Positions 12,981 through 25,026 of a DNA stretch of 64,000 nucleotides are shown here, piece by piece. Under the pieces are notes generated by a model. It was not told the DNA's origin. It saw nothing but the letters and a program-made list of their open reading frames with translations, and made no database searches. A program made the translations under genes and the position numbers. The stretch's first letter is position 1. Every line of letters starts with the position of its first letter. The stretch spans positions 2,666,001 through 2,730,000 of the forward strand of contig JAPFFF010000002.1 of NCBI GenBank assembly GCA_039105265.1, written 5' to 3'. The DNA comes from Tritrichomonas musculus (Eukaryota; Parabasalia; Tritrichomonadida; Tritrichomonadidae).

Positions 12981-15900
12981 TCATTGAATAATGTAATCGT
13001 TTGCTGTAATTCCTTTAATGAATGGAGCACATGAATTATTTTCTAAAACAATCATTTTTGTATGTAAACCAGTTAACGCATTTTTTTGAATAGTCAATTT
13101 TGACATTTGATTTCCATTCATTTGAAGATTAATATTCTTACCTTGTTTAACAGAATTGTTTTCAATAATATCTTTATAATCAGATGATTTGATTACATTC
13201 TTCTTAAGCGATACTCCTTTTAATTTTAGAGATTTGGTTTGTCCATTATTATTCCAAATGGTATAACATTTGGGTGCAAGAGCAATCATGTTTTCACCAG
13301 TTTTTTCAATAGCACAACCAAGAACCTTTTTTTCATCTTCGATTGTATTAATTGAAGGGTTTGGCATGAATTCGTATACATGTTTGTCATAGAATTCTTT
13401 GTTTTTGATAACATGATTGAATAATTGAGTTGGAGGTTCATTTGGGTCACCTGAAACAGCATAGTACATTGAATCAGTATCTCCTTCAATATAATGAATT
13501 TTATCCATGTCCAAGCATTTGTTCATAAAATCGTAATAGAATGTTAAATACCAGAATTTGGCATTATCAAGGGTCCAAAGTGATTCTTGTAAACAAGTTG
13601 TGCAATGATATGATTTTGGAGAATGTTGTATCATAAATGTATTATCATTTAATTGAGCACCTCCCATATATGTTTGTGAGATAATTGATTGGTAAGCCTT
13701 ATTTGCATCACAGATTTTGATTTTAGAGAACTTCTCAGTGTTCATTCCATCATAACCATAAGAACCATTCATTGAGATTTTATAGAACTTCTCGTTCGCT
13801 TTGCTCGAGTCGCTTTCAGCGCCATTACCATTTGTTTTGCCAGAGATGATATCTTGACGTTTTTTCATAAATTCATTAACAAATTGGTTGAATCCAGTGT
13901 GACATTCATATTGTGAAACAGATTTGACATCATCGATTACCAATCCATGGTCAAGAAGAAACCAAAGGTAATAATTTGAGAAAACCATGTATTCCCCATT
14001 TGTGTCAAGCAACATTGTTAATTTACATTCTTCCTTATCGATTGAATTTAAATTGTTTGATTTCATGTAATTGTACATGTATGAACCAATTGTTTCTTCA
14101 TTATTTGTGATATTGATGTTTCGAAATACTGGTGGGAAATTAATGAAATAATTGATTTTTGATTTGGGACAAGATAGTTTCACAACAGCATAGAAAACAT
14201 AATTTGGTTTATTTGAAAAACGTGATTTTGAAGTTATGATTTTCATACAACGTTCTCGAGATTGTTTATCCTTTGCTTCAATCCTTCTGATGAAAGCACC
14301 TGGCATGAACATGATTCCACCATGATATTTAATAAATGGATGTGGATTTGATGAAAATGATGAAGGATAAAGTGAATTGAAATCAATTCCCAGAATATGT
14401 GTTTGAATGTTTGACGTATCATAAGAGATTACCTTGTTATTAATTCCGTCGTAACGGAATTTGTTGATATGAGTTTCACCTTTGATGTTAACACGATGCA
14501 TTACATTTGATAATCCACCAGCAATTGCATTTCGAATTGTATAATATTCATCTTCATTATTTATCAAAGTTGGAAGATGGTGTAGTTTGCAATACTTTTT
14601 TAATTGAATTCTTAATGCAGTTATTTTTGGGTCATCTCGTTTTCGAAGTTTATTACATTCAGCACAAGCCAACAAACAATTTGAAAATTCATGTCCAATT
14701 TCATTGTTAATTCTGTCAAGAGTTGGTTTGTTTTGATATGTGAAATGTTCTTTACAAAGATGACATTTACCCTTGATTGGGTCATTATAAAGTTTGAGAA
14801 ATGCTTTGTAATCATTGGACGAAACACATTTTGATAAGTCTCTTTTAACAGGATGTGAGAGATTGTATCGTTCATCTTGTTTGTAATAATTTTCACATTT
14901 GAATTGCCACCATTTAGGGTTTGGCATGAATTCGTTGTATTTATAGGATTATAATTTTCATGAGGATTGAAATCCTTGTATGCCAAAGCATATTTTATAC
15001 AAGATGCATTCTTAGATAATGATAGATTGGATATCAAATCAACTTTGTATTGAGCATTCAGTTGAATTAAATTGTCAATTGGTTTAATCATCATTTCAAC
15101 ATCATTGTCATTATAAGCAAGCAAGTAATCCCATCGTGTTTTATAGTTTTTAGCATCTTCGAGATATATTTGGTAATCAGATTTTGAGAGTGGATTTTTT
15201 TGGTTGAGATAGCTGTCAAAGTCGTTGTATGAAAATGGTTCAGATTTAGATAATACTTCATTATAGTTTGATGAATTGACAGCCTCATATGGGAAAACCC
15301 CTTTCACAGAATTAGTTTCACCACCAAAATCGATACCAAATTGTTTTAATGTACCTCCAGCAACAAATGATTGAGCATCAATAAATCGTAATTTTGTTGG
15401 AAGATGGTCTGAAACGAGAATGAATTGTTTTAATGAAGATATTGTTCCAATTAATGAATTTGATTCAACATGCCAATGAGAGTGATTAAGATATTTCTTG
15501 AACAAATTAGAATCAAATCTTGAGGAATTAAATCCGAAAACGGTTATGGTATAAATATTTGTATCAATATCATAAATTTTATCAGCAGGGAGGAACGATT
15601 TGTCATAAACGATTTTATCATTCAGTACTTCCATCGATTGTTCGAACAACCATGAAATCCATTCTGGAATAAATTCTTCTGATTCTCTTAATGAAAAGTG
15701 TTTTGTAATTAATCCTGAAGATAATTTAACACATGAAGCAACAGAAAGAGGTATCAAACGTGAATTGATTACAGTTGAATCAGAAATCGATTTGTTAACT
15801 GATTGTTCCATCGTTTCAAAATCGTATGTCATATAATAAATGTTAGGTTTCCATTCTAAATCATATGCCAAACAATATTCATAAACAGGGTTATTTAAGA

Positions 15901-17743
15901 TATGTGGACAGAATGGAAGTGGTTCCTTGTTTGGAATAAAGTTCTTCTTGAAAACGCCATCACAATGTTTGACATGAGATTCAAATCGATGTAGGTTTTC
16001 AGCTCCTCGATGAGTGTATGAATGACATTTTGGACAAATATGTATTTGAGTTAGTTTTTCAGGATTCTTAATGTACATAATATGAATTATTTGGTCTTTC
16101 GAGAAAAGTAATACAGAATGAGTTGGATAAGATTTATCGAAAAACCATTGTTCAGATAAGTCATAATAGGAAGAATTATCAGTTTTTGTAAATTCGTAAA
16201 TATTAATATTGAGATGATAATTCCTAGCTAATTCTTCCATTTGTTCCATTGTTACTCCTTTGAATTCGTTAAGTATTTTTAATCCTTGTTTTGGAATTTT
16301 GGTGTTATATTCAATATTATGTTCTTTGAGAAGTATTTTTTTAGCAACCTTAGTTCGTTTGGCACAATCATATTTTTGAGTGTTTGCAAGATTATAGGTT
16401 TTAGTTTTTTCATCATATTCACTCAAACAGATTGCTAAAAACCGATAGAAACATAATTTGTCATCTTCATTGTCAGATATTATAAAATCATTTTTGATGA
16501 ATTCTTCTGGTAAATCTTTAATATGTCCGGTTACTTTTCGCATTCTCGAAACAGTAAATGAAATTGAACCAACGATTGTTAATTTAGTTGATGAAGTTGA
16601 TGTTTCATATGAATTGAGATTCGATTCAATATACATTTTAACATAATCAAGGTCCTGTAATGATGATATTATTATAGGAATTGTAGATTGATAATTTTTC
16701 CAATTAATATTTCGTGCTTCATATTCGAAATGGTCCTCTTCTTCATTCTCCAAATCATGAACAGGAGTTTCAAATACACCAGATAATTGGAAATGAATTT
16801 TGAATGGTTTTAGTTCTCTATCAAATACTTGTTGCAATGATTCGAAGATTTGATTTAATGATGAGATTTGATTGAAATAATAAATAACAATTGGGGAGCC
16901 ATTGTATTCCTCTTTATCAACATAATCTTTATCATATTTGGTATAATAATCCCAAACCTCAACTGCTTTATCAAAATCATGTGGTTCATTAATCATAAGG
17001 TAATCATTGTGTTTTGATTTAAATTTGTTATTGAATTTATCAAGATATTCATATAATTCTTCGTTTTCAGGAACATAATATTCAAGTAAATGGGATTTAT
17101 CATGAATTTCTTTTTGTTCAATTTTCTTGAGAGTTGGTTTGGATTCATTGATTAAACGAATTGCATTATCAACTGCTTCATTTGCACGTTTAATTGCATC
17201 TTCGATTTCATAATGTCGTTTAATTTTATTTTGCTCTTGTTCAAAGTATTCAACATCAGATTCATTTGGTTGTTCATCATAAAATGATTCACGATTTGCA
17301 ATATTATTGTTATAATTTTGTTCATTTCGTTTATTCTGATATTCTTGATTGATTTGAGATTGTTGTTCATTAAAATAGTGAATATCAGATTCATTTGGTT
17401 GTTCATCATCATAAAATGATTCACGTTTTGATATGTTTTCATAATTTCGTTCATAAGATTCATTTAATAATTGTTTGTGACGTTCTTGTTCATGAATAAT
17501 GAAGTTATCAAGACCTTCTTCAAATTCATTATCATCTTTGAAATTAGGATTAATTATTTCTTGAGCGTTATGTTGATTTAGATATGTATATAATGTTTTG
17601 ATATTTCGTAATTTAGCACCTCTTCGATATCGACGAACATCTGCAATTTCAAGATTTTCATTAAGTCCTTGATTAATATTATTAATAGATTCAACAATAT
17701 CGTTATTAGTAAAATCAATAAATGAATTTTGGTTGAAAGCCAT
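12981..17743 (-). pseudogene. polB: Protein-primed DNA polymerase B (outer element), broken
   Basis: All core motifs of Polinton-type PolB are present in order: an N-terminal region with tandem Asn/Glu-rich repeats and a Cys/His motif (ICPKCHSYTHR), Exo I (TYDFETME), Exo II (FGFNSSRFDS), Exo III (AYNDNDVEMM), an HNH-like zinc motif (CHLCKEHF, LDRINNEIGHEF, CLLACAECNK), Pol A (IDFNSLYPSSF), Pol B (KISMNGSYGY), Pol C (EGDTDSMYY) and the KLKG block. It would copy the linear element from a protein primer. The gene is broken in about one place. A GC-rich hairpin near 13811-13821 lies just before motif B. The start is in TGATAAATGG. Confidence 0.85.
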
Positions 17744-18053
17744 TTATCAAAAATAAAAAAGTGGAAAAAAATTAGTTTGAAAAAATTAAAATTTTATAAC
17801 TTGTTCTCAGATTCATTCTGGAGCCCTTATTTAAAAATTAAATCCCAAATTAACTTTGAAATAAATTTTAAAATGAGTGTTTAGCGCTTTATGACAGGCC
17901 TTGTTCTACAACAGATTATGAAGGCTAATTAAAATTTAAACCCTGTGGATAATTTTTTCACTAATTTTCAAAATGAGGTTTTGAGCTTGGTTCCTGAGGG
18001 GGGTTTCCAATGAATTATTATCTGGGGGTCAATACGAACATACTATTACTACT
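17744..18053. other. Presumed right terminal region of outer element
   Basis: 310 bases without a gene. GC content is a little higher than in the DNA beyond. It ends ...CATACTATTACTACT, which in reverse complement resembles the AGTAGTATAT ends of the other elements, so it is taken as the terminal repeat. A TTGGAA follows and would be the target duplication, but the left mate is outside the window. Confidence 0.45.
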
Positions 18054-19636
18054 TTGGAATAATAAATCAGAACTCTAGATGTGCTCATTTATCATGACAC
18101 AAAAACTGAGTTTAATACAACAATTTTTATAGATTATGTTATGTTCACCATAGTTAATAAGATTTAAAGTAAATAATTACAAATAAATTTCTAAGCATCG
18201 GTAAAATCTATTAAACATATAAACAGTGAAATGAACCACTGAAAATATACTAGTTTTCGAATAATTCATTATATCTTGCTAAAAATTTTATTAAAAATCT
18301 TCTAAAAGATTTAATAAATATCTAATATTAAAAATATATTTATTTACATTTTATATTACAAATTAATGATTATTTCATTTATATTTGGAATATAACATTT
18401 AATTCTTTCGATTATTTTTGATTTTAACTTTTGGAATTGGATTAAGTGTTAAATATATAAATTAATCAAGCAAATATTTTTAACAAGTTTTAATTATTTC
18501 AAAAATTTTTAAAACTGATGATCATAAAATTTCAGTTTAACGAAAATTTAAACGAAAATGCATTTAGCCTATAATTATACAATGGATTTACTAATGTTTA
18601 ACCAGAAGACATTGTAATTCTATTTCTGACATATAATATTGCAAATATTAAGATTTTAATTTCAAAATATCTGATTGAAATTATCCTATAAATATTAATA
18701 TGATGTGAATAAGCATGATATATATTTTAAATTAAGTAAATATATTATTTTGTTGAGATAAAAATATTTTGCAGGTATCGATGAAAAATTGTAAACGGTA
18801 ATGTTAGGGGTTTTATTAAAAGTAGCTCAAAATGAGAGTTTTATTAAAACAAATCGTATATTATAAATCAGTATAAGAAGCCTAATTACATATACCGCCA
18901 TTTCTTAATATGCTTAACTTTTTTGGATTTGGTGATAATATGAAATATCATCTGCAAGGTTGGTTGTCGTGAGTAAGCATATATTAATCGGGGTTTGTTG
19001 CTGATTTATATTATATTATTTTTGTCTGGTTATGACTTTGGAAGAGAAAGACTTTATTAAATTGTTATCAACCGTCCGCAGATTCCGCAAATAACCGTTA
19101 TATATAAATAATAAATCTGCGAACCGCTGCGGAACATTGAATTAAACAATAACCGTCCGCAGATTCAGCAGACAACATAAAATTTTATAAATAAACGTTC
19201 TCCAAAAAATTTTATAAAAATTTTATAACGTCTCTGATTTTTTTCCAGAATATTGATTTTTTTCCTTACCAGTGGTTATATTTAAATTTGAATAGTTTTT
19301 TTTTTTTTTTTATAAAAAAAAAAACAATTTTTAAAATAAAACAAAATATCTCTTTTATTGAAGTAGCAGAATGCATTTATTCTGCAAAATTAGTCATTAT
19401 ACTTTTTTTTCAAATTATTTTAATATTTACATATAAAAGATATATAGAATAATAAAATATTTAGGTTTTATTTACGGCATAATGAATTTTTTGTTTTTTA
19501 TAAATAAAAATTATTTTTTATCTAAATAATAATAATTGCCTTTTTGTTTGAGTTCAATTAGATTTTTCATTTATCATATTGAATTAAAAATCTGATAAAA
19601 GAGAATTTAAATATCTGATAAAAATATTTATCATAT
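18054..19636. other. AT-rich DNA without recognisable genes
   Basis: About 1.6 kb of very AT-rich sequence with frequent stops in all frames. A GC-richer island near 19066-19165 repeats AACCGTCCGCAGATT twice (about 19067 and 19147) with a partly inverted copy in between (AATCTGCGAACCGCTGCGG), perhaps a remnant of a small non-autonomous element. Long T and A runs near 19290-19325. Probably host intergenic DNA. Confidence 0.5.
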
Positions 19637-20340
19637 TGAATAAGATTTTTTGGTTAAAATTATTTCCTTATTAGATTTTGAATAAGATCTTCCGGTGAAA
19701 ATTATTTTTCTGTTAGATTTTGAATAAGATCTTCCGGTGAAAATTATTTTTCTGTTAGATTTTGAATAAGATCTTCCGGTGAAAATTATTTTTCTGTTAG
19801 ATTTTGAATAAGATCTTCCGGTGAAAATTATTTTTCTGTTAGATTTTGAATAAGATCTTCCGGTGAAAATTATTTTTCTGTTAGATTTTGAATAAGGTCT
19901 TCCGGTGAAAATTATTTTTCTGTTAGATTTTGAATAAGATCTTCCGGTGAAAATTATTTTTCTGTTAGATTTTGAATAAGATCTTCCGGTGAAAATTATT
20001 TTTCTGTTAGATTTTGAATAAGATCTTCCGGTGAAAATTATTTTTCTGTTAGATTTTGAATAAGATCTTCCGGTGAAAATTATTTTTCTGTTAGATTTTG
20101 AATAAGGTCTTCCGGTGAAAATTATTTTTCTGTTAGATTTTGAATAAGATCTTCCGGTGAAAATTATTTTTCTGTTAGATTTTGAATAAGATCTTCCGGT
20201 GAAAATTATTTTTCTGTTAGATTTTGAATAAGGTCTTCCGGTGAAAATTATTTTTCTGTTAGATTTTGAATAAGATCTTTCGGTGAAAATTATTTTTCTG
20301 TTAGATTTTGAATAAGATCTTTCGGTGAAAATTATTTTTG
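19637..20340. repeat. 42-bp tandem satellite, about 17 copies
   Basis: The unit, GAATAAGATCTTCCGGTGAA followed by an AT-rich 22 bases ending TAGATTTT, recurs every 42 bp from 19679 to about 20340, with a degenerate first copy near 19637. Copies are nearly identical; variants include AAGGTCT for AAGATCT (units starting near 19891, 20101, 20227) and TTTCGG in the last two. No coding potential. High uniformity suggests recent expansion. Confidence 0.95.
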
Positions 20341-22654
20341 TATAAGTTGATGAATAAAATATTATTTGGTGAAAAGAATTTAAGTTTGCATTTCATTATT
20401 TTAATTGGATGAAACAAATCTTATGTCAATATCAATACTAGTTCAAATCTCTAAGATTTGCATTGATGAATTTTATTATTTGATAAATAATATGGCATGA
20501 CTTTTGCAAAATAGGAAGGCATTTATTAAGATTATGAATATCGTAATGTTAATTCGCAAGTCGCTAAAAATTTCAACAAAATAGAATATCTTCGATTTGT
20601 CATTTCAAAATTACTTTTGATATCAACTTTCAGTTGTTTTGAATTTTAATATGCAATTGAATTTTTCATGGAAATTAAGGTCAATTTCTTCTTAAAATTG
20701 ATCAATCATCAAAAAATATAATTTTAGATGAGTTTGTATCATAGAAACATGGAATTGTGCTCAGGAATCGACAATCATTTATAATTCTTTTGCACAAACT
20801 TGAAACATTATTTAAATAATTTCCATTATAATTCAGCAAAGAAAGATGTTTATGGAATTTACTGCATTTGATGAAATCGTTAATAACATTGATATTTTGA
20901 TCGTTTGTGATAAATTTACAATTAATATTTAATTCATTTGCGTTTGATGTATTCTTTTTTATCTTTATGTATTTTTGAATTGCAGGTGTTAACTCCTGAA
21001 CAAAATTACTATTTAACAGTTGACTACAATCAACTGGATTAAGGCCAGTTAATTTGGCTGCAGTAGTGCAGGCCTTTTTGTTTGCTTTCAAATCAAATAA
21101 AAAAACATCAATAACAATTGTTCTTTTGGACCAGTTATAAAAAAAAAACACATTGATGAGAGATATTTTGATATTTTAAAATAATATTATAACTTACGGA
21201 GAAGAAATTTATCTTTTTTTTGTACTTTTGATTATCAAGGATATTAATCATGAACAAAATGTTTCGATTATTACTTCACTTCTAATGATTTATATTGTAT
21301 GTCAGTATGTAATATTGGCTATATAGACAAAAAATAAAATAATCGTAACATTTCCCTAATATCATGAAAATATTTTTTCAATGAATTTTTTTATGAATGG
21401 TAACTTTTTGTTAAATTATCTAACTTTTCGTGATATAATGATAAAACCAAAAGTATATATTGATATATCTTTTCAATGAAAATTTATTTTAGAAACATTT
21501 ATCATAAATTATTTTTAATTTAATATCTATATTTTAAAATGCTTTTTTATTTTGAATATTAATGAATATTTGTATATATAATTGAACTTTTTTAAATCAT
21601 TTGCAACAAATGGAAAAAATAGAAAACAAGTTTAAATTACAATAAATCATTTAAGTATATGTATTTTTCTTATTATGGTGATGAACTTCAATTTTATTGT
21701 CCCCTCCAAAAGATATTAGTTGGCAAAGGAACAGCCCAATATTAAAAATACTCAACAAAAAAGAACAGTTTAATGATATTCATCAACAGATTCAGTTAAT
21801 TCAATATCAACACATGCTCAAAAAAACATTTGAAACAATCAAACTTGATAAATAATTTTTTCATTACCAATCTAATTATTTTTCACAAATTTCATTATTT
21901 TTTCATACTTTTTAATAATTATACAAATTATTTTCATCTATATTTATAAAAAAAATTGATTTAGTTTATGCTTACTATAATATGTTCATCAGAATTCCTC
22001 AATTTAATATAATATTAGCAATATTTACATGCATTTATATATCTATATTATTTTATATTTTTTTAAATCCATAATAATATTGGTAAAATGATTTTAAAAT
22101 AAGATATTTACATTTTTAATTCTTTTAAATTGAATAGTCTTTATTTAAAAATACTGAAAATTTAATAAATTTATTTATTTTTATGTTCTCAATATATTTT
22201 GTATATGCTTTCAAAATATTTATTTATAAATATGCTTTATACAGAAAAATAATATATAATAATGTTATATTATAGATAAAATATATTTTAAATTATATAA
22301 ATATATACATATATAATTATAATTAAATAATATATAAAAATGAGTTAGAAAAAACAGTTTCTAGGCAAATTCCTCTTAGAGCACCTAGAAATATTTTGAA
22401 TGCATACTTGACGTTAAAATTCAATTTCTTCACTTTTTCTATTAAATATTTTAAAATTGATATTATTCCAATTTCCCTACGACAGATCTTATTTGCTTCT
22501 AAATAAAAAATGTTTAAGATAATAAATTAAATTTATATTTTATGATTATTTAACGAAATAAGAAAATTGAAAAAAAAACCAAATTCGTTTACCTTTTTAT
22601 TGCTATGAAAAATAAACGAGTTTTTATTTTTTAAATTTTTTATTGTAATATAAA
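20341..22654. other. AT-rich DNA, one orphan reading frame only
   Basis: Apart from the reading frame at 20702-21151, this stretch shows only AT-rich low-complexity sequence with stops in all frames and TATATA-rich runs near 22240-22340. I see no RNA gene or repeat array here. Confidence 0.5.
20702..21151 (-). CDS. Orphan reading frame (149 residues), doubtful gene
   Basis: The open frame gives residues such as KACTTAAKLTGLNPVDCSQL and CKFITNDQNINVINDFIKCS, of balanced composition for such AT-rich DNA, ending before stops on both sides. There is no recognised family, no paralogue in the window and no neighbouring gene. The first 20 residues look like read-through of non-coding DNA. It could be a host gene fragment or an exon. 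Low confidence. Confidence 0.3.
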   Translation of the reverse strand: MFFFYNWSKRTIVIDVFLFDLKANKKACTTAAKLTGLNPVDCSQLLNSNFVQELTPAIQKYIKIKKNTSNANELNINCKFITNDQNINVINDFIKCSKFHKHLSLLNYNGNYLNNVSSLCKRIINDCRFLSTIPCFYDTNSSKIIFFDD

Positions 22655-23246
22655 ATGGCATTTGAAATTGAACGACTTAAACAAACTATCAACGAACTCA
22701 AGAAACAAAACGAATTATTACAGCAAGAGGTAGATAAACTTTCAAATGAATTAAAAACTAATGAAGAAGAAGATGATGATGAAATTAGCCCAGTTGCAGA
22801 TAATGAAGATGATGCTGAATGGCTACCATTAAAAGGTTATGAAAAAGATTATAAAATTTATAACTGTTAACCTTATCCTATTAAAAAAATAAGTAATGAA
22901 AAAATTATTAAAGAAAGCATCAATACAAAATCTGGTTATGTGCAAATCGCTTTAAATGGACAATGCAAGTAAAAACATTTCATTGTAGCCAAACAGTTTA
23001 TTAGAAATAATGATCCAAAGAATAAACCAATTGTTGATCATATTGACCGAAATAGAGCTAATTATAATGTATCAAATTTACGTTGGGTGTCTCAACAAGA
23101 GAATATGTTAAATAGGTCTTCTACTAAAAGAGATGATCCTGTTAAAAATATACCAGATGAAGCCATTGTTATAGATAAATATGGTGATCATCAGTTAGAG
23201 AACTATTATTACTATGATAATGTATTATAATTATATATAACGTTTA

Positions 23247-24861
23247 CTGGGAAATTCAATAATTTTGTCAAAAACTGGGAAATTCAATAATTTTGTCAAA
23301 ATTTTGGCGCCAAAATATGTACGTTAAAAACAATAATATGCTTTTAATTCATGAATAAACGGATATTTTTACTTCATTTTTATTTAGTATGAATAGCATA
23401 CCAGCACACATATTATTGACAGCAGAAGTCAGGTTTCAAGACACGCCAGAAGATAAGGCTGCGCATGTGAAAAAATTATGTATTAATCTTCCTTTACCAA
23501 CAATCTGCAAGGAACTAAATGCAGATTATCAAAAAACTTTAAGAAGATATAAAGCCCTAGAAGAAGGGAAAGAATGGACTGGAGTAGGACGACCTCCTCT
23601 TATAAATTATAAAGATGCAATTTCTATTCATTCAATGATCAAACAGAAATTCCGTAAAAAAGATTGTGCTGATTATACAGATATTGCTAATTGTCTAGAT
23701 GATAAATACAGAAAGAAATTAGAAAAAATGGCCCCAGAAGATAGAGAAAAATACCCTCCAAATTTAAGAAAGAATTATAAATATGAAGCGTCAAACAGAC
23801 TTCAACTCAACACAAAATGTCCATGTACTATAGATAAAGACAGATATGAATGTGCGACAACCAAAACTATTGAATATTTTTTTGAAAATACATATACGGA
23901 GGAAATGTGCTCAGGTGTTCCCCCACAATTATGTTTCAACTCAGATGAGACTAGTGTTGAAATTAGTAAGCCAAGAAAAATAATAATACCACCAGGAGAG
24001 CAGGAAGGACACAAAGTTGATAAATTTCATTTTTCATGTCACATTTCCGCAATGGTGACAATAAATGCGGCTGGCGATGACTTTGTCCCATATATTATTG
24101 TACCATTAAAAAACATGCCCAAAGATCTAACACCTTTAGTAGCTGGAGGTAAAATAGATATCGGTGGATCAGACAATGGATGGATAAATGATGAATGTTT
24201 CGAATGTTGGGCCAAAAAATTCATTGAAAGAGTAATTGAAATTCGAAAAACATACCATTTCGATCAGAAACAAAAGGCCATTTTGTTCCTTGATGGACAC
24301 GGCTCAAGAAATAACCGTCATGTCATGGATCTTTTTAAAAAGGCCAATATTGAAGTAATTATTTTCCCGCCTCATTTAACTCATATCATGCAACCCTTTG
24401 ATAGGGTTGTAGCTCGACCTCTTAAAGATGCATTGTCAAGAATTGCATCGCATATAATTGATGAAATAGATGAAAATGAGCAAGAAAAAATTTCAGTCGT
24501 TCGTACAGCCGAAATACAAGGATTCGTCGATGCCCATCGAATTGCAACAACAACACACAATTGCCGTATTGCTTTTGAAGCTTGTGGGCTTTTACCGCGC
24601 AATCCTGAAAAAATTCTAAAAAATAAAAATGTTCATGTTTCACAAAAGAATTTTATTCAAACTGATCTTGTTCCTAATAATGCAATTAAAATTTCAGGTC
24701 TTTGTATAACATCTGATGATGTAAGACCTTTACTTCGTAAGAAAAGTCCAGGGAAAAAAAGCAAGAAATAAAAATTAATTTTTATTTATTTTTTTATTTT
24801 CAAAATTTTTGCCAAAATTATTGAATTTCCCAGTTTTTGACAAAATTATTGAATTTCCCAG
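23247..24861 (+). mobile_element. Pogo-like (Tc1/mariner superfamily) DNA transposon, 1.6 kb
   Basis: Ends are CTGGGAAATTCAATAATTTT, present twice in tandem with a 28-bp period at the left end (23247, 23275) and mirrored twice at the right end (to 24833 and to 24861). TA flanks both sides (23245-23246, 24862-24863). The single gene encodes a DDE_1 transposase. With doubled ends and an open gene, it looks complete and may be recent. Confidence 0.85.
23389..24771 (+). CDS. Pogo/DDE_1-type transposase
   Basis: A 460-residue protein. The N terminus holds a helix-turn-helix (PLPTICKELNADYQKTLRRY) and a GRPP linker, then the DDE_1 core with catalytic Asp in CFNSDETS, in LFLDGHGSRNN and in MQPFDRVVARPLK; the last two Asp are separated by 35 residues. 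HLTHIMQPFD and PPHLTH are typical of pogo/Fot1 enzymes, and a basic tail (KKSPGKKSKK) closes the protein. It cuts and pastes its own transposon at TA. The frame is intact. Confidence 0.88.
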   Translation: MNSIPAHILLTAEVRFQDTPEDKAAHVKKLCINLPLPTICKELNADYQKTLRRYKALEEGKEWTGVGRPPLINYKDAISIHSMIKQKFRKKDCADYTDIANCLDDKYRKKLEKMAPEDREKYPPNLRKNYKYEASNRLQLNTKCPCTIDKDRYECATTKTIEYFFENTYTEEMCSGVPPQLCFNSDETSVEISKPRKIIIPPGEQEGHKVDKFHFSCHISAMVTINAAGDDFVPYIIVPLKNMPKDLTPLVAGGKIDIGGSDNGWINDECFECWAKKFIERVIEIRKTYHFDQKQKAILFLDGHGSRNNRHVMDLFKKANIEVIIFPPHLTHIMQPFDRVVARPLKDALSRIASHIIDEIDENEQEKISVVRTAEIQGFVDAHRIATTTHNCRIAFEACGLLPRNPEKILKNKNVHVSQKNFIQTDLVPNNAIKISGLCITSDDVRPLLRKKSPGKKSKK

Positions 24862-25026
24862 TAAACAATAAATGAAACTAAGAGGGGATACAAATTTGTT
24901 AATGTACGTGATGTTAATAATAAAAAAACGACATTAACTATAAGTGTATTCAAAAAATTATATGACCTTATTTAATACAACGAGATAATTTATTTGGAAA
25001 GATTTTATATTTTTATTTTAATATAA

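Larger units (their letters stand above)
1..18053. mobile_element. Outer Polinton (lineage 1), left end outside the window
   Basis: The block carries a Polinton gene set: FtsK/HerA-type packaging ATPase, protein-primed PolB, a small cationic membrane-peptide-like gene, KilA-N and small genes that match, one for one, those of the complete element nested inside it. The right end is placed at 18053 because the sequence there reads (reverse complement) AGTAGTAATAGTATGTTCG, close to the proven end of the nested element, AGTAGTATATGTATGTTGA. The left end is off-window, so the inverted repeat and duplication cannot be tested. It is split by the 7.6-kb insertion at 2283-9914 and its polymerase is broken about once; otherwise most genes look open. 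Confidence 0.75.
22655..24976 (+). pseudogene. NUMOD4/HNH endonuclease-like gene, broken and interrupted by a transposon
   Basis: The frame opens with a coiled coil (IERLKQTINELKKQNELLQQ) and an acidic linker, then a NUMOD4-like segment (AEWLPLKGYEKDYKIY) and an HNH core (PIVDHIDRNRANYNVSNLRW, then VSQQENMLNRSS), as in phage-type homing endonuclease families. A short tail resuming after the pogo-like transposon at 24864-24976 may be its end. The gene is broken in about three places, one being the transposon. It lies directly upstream of a PolB fragment, where another unit carries a GIY-YIG-like gene. DNA-cleavage function is inferred from the family. Confidence 0.7.

Noticed and set aside
19637-20340. 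CRISPR-like array.
   Set aside because: The 42-bp units are contiguous without unique spacers and lie in eukaryotic DNA; it is a plain satellite.
22655-23230. In-frame stop codons inside the well-conserved HNH gene could hint at TAA read as glutamine.
   Set aside because: Other genes in the window end normally at TAA, TAG or TGA and do not need stops read as sense to align with their paralogues; the HNH gene is simply decayed.
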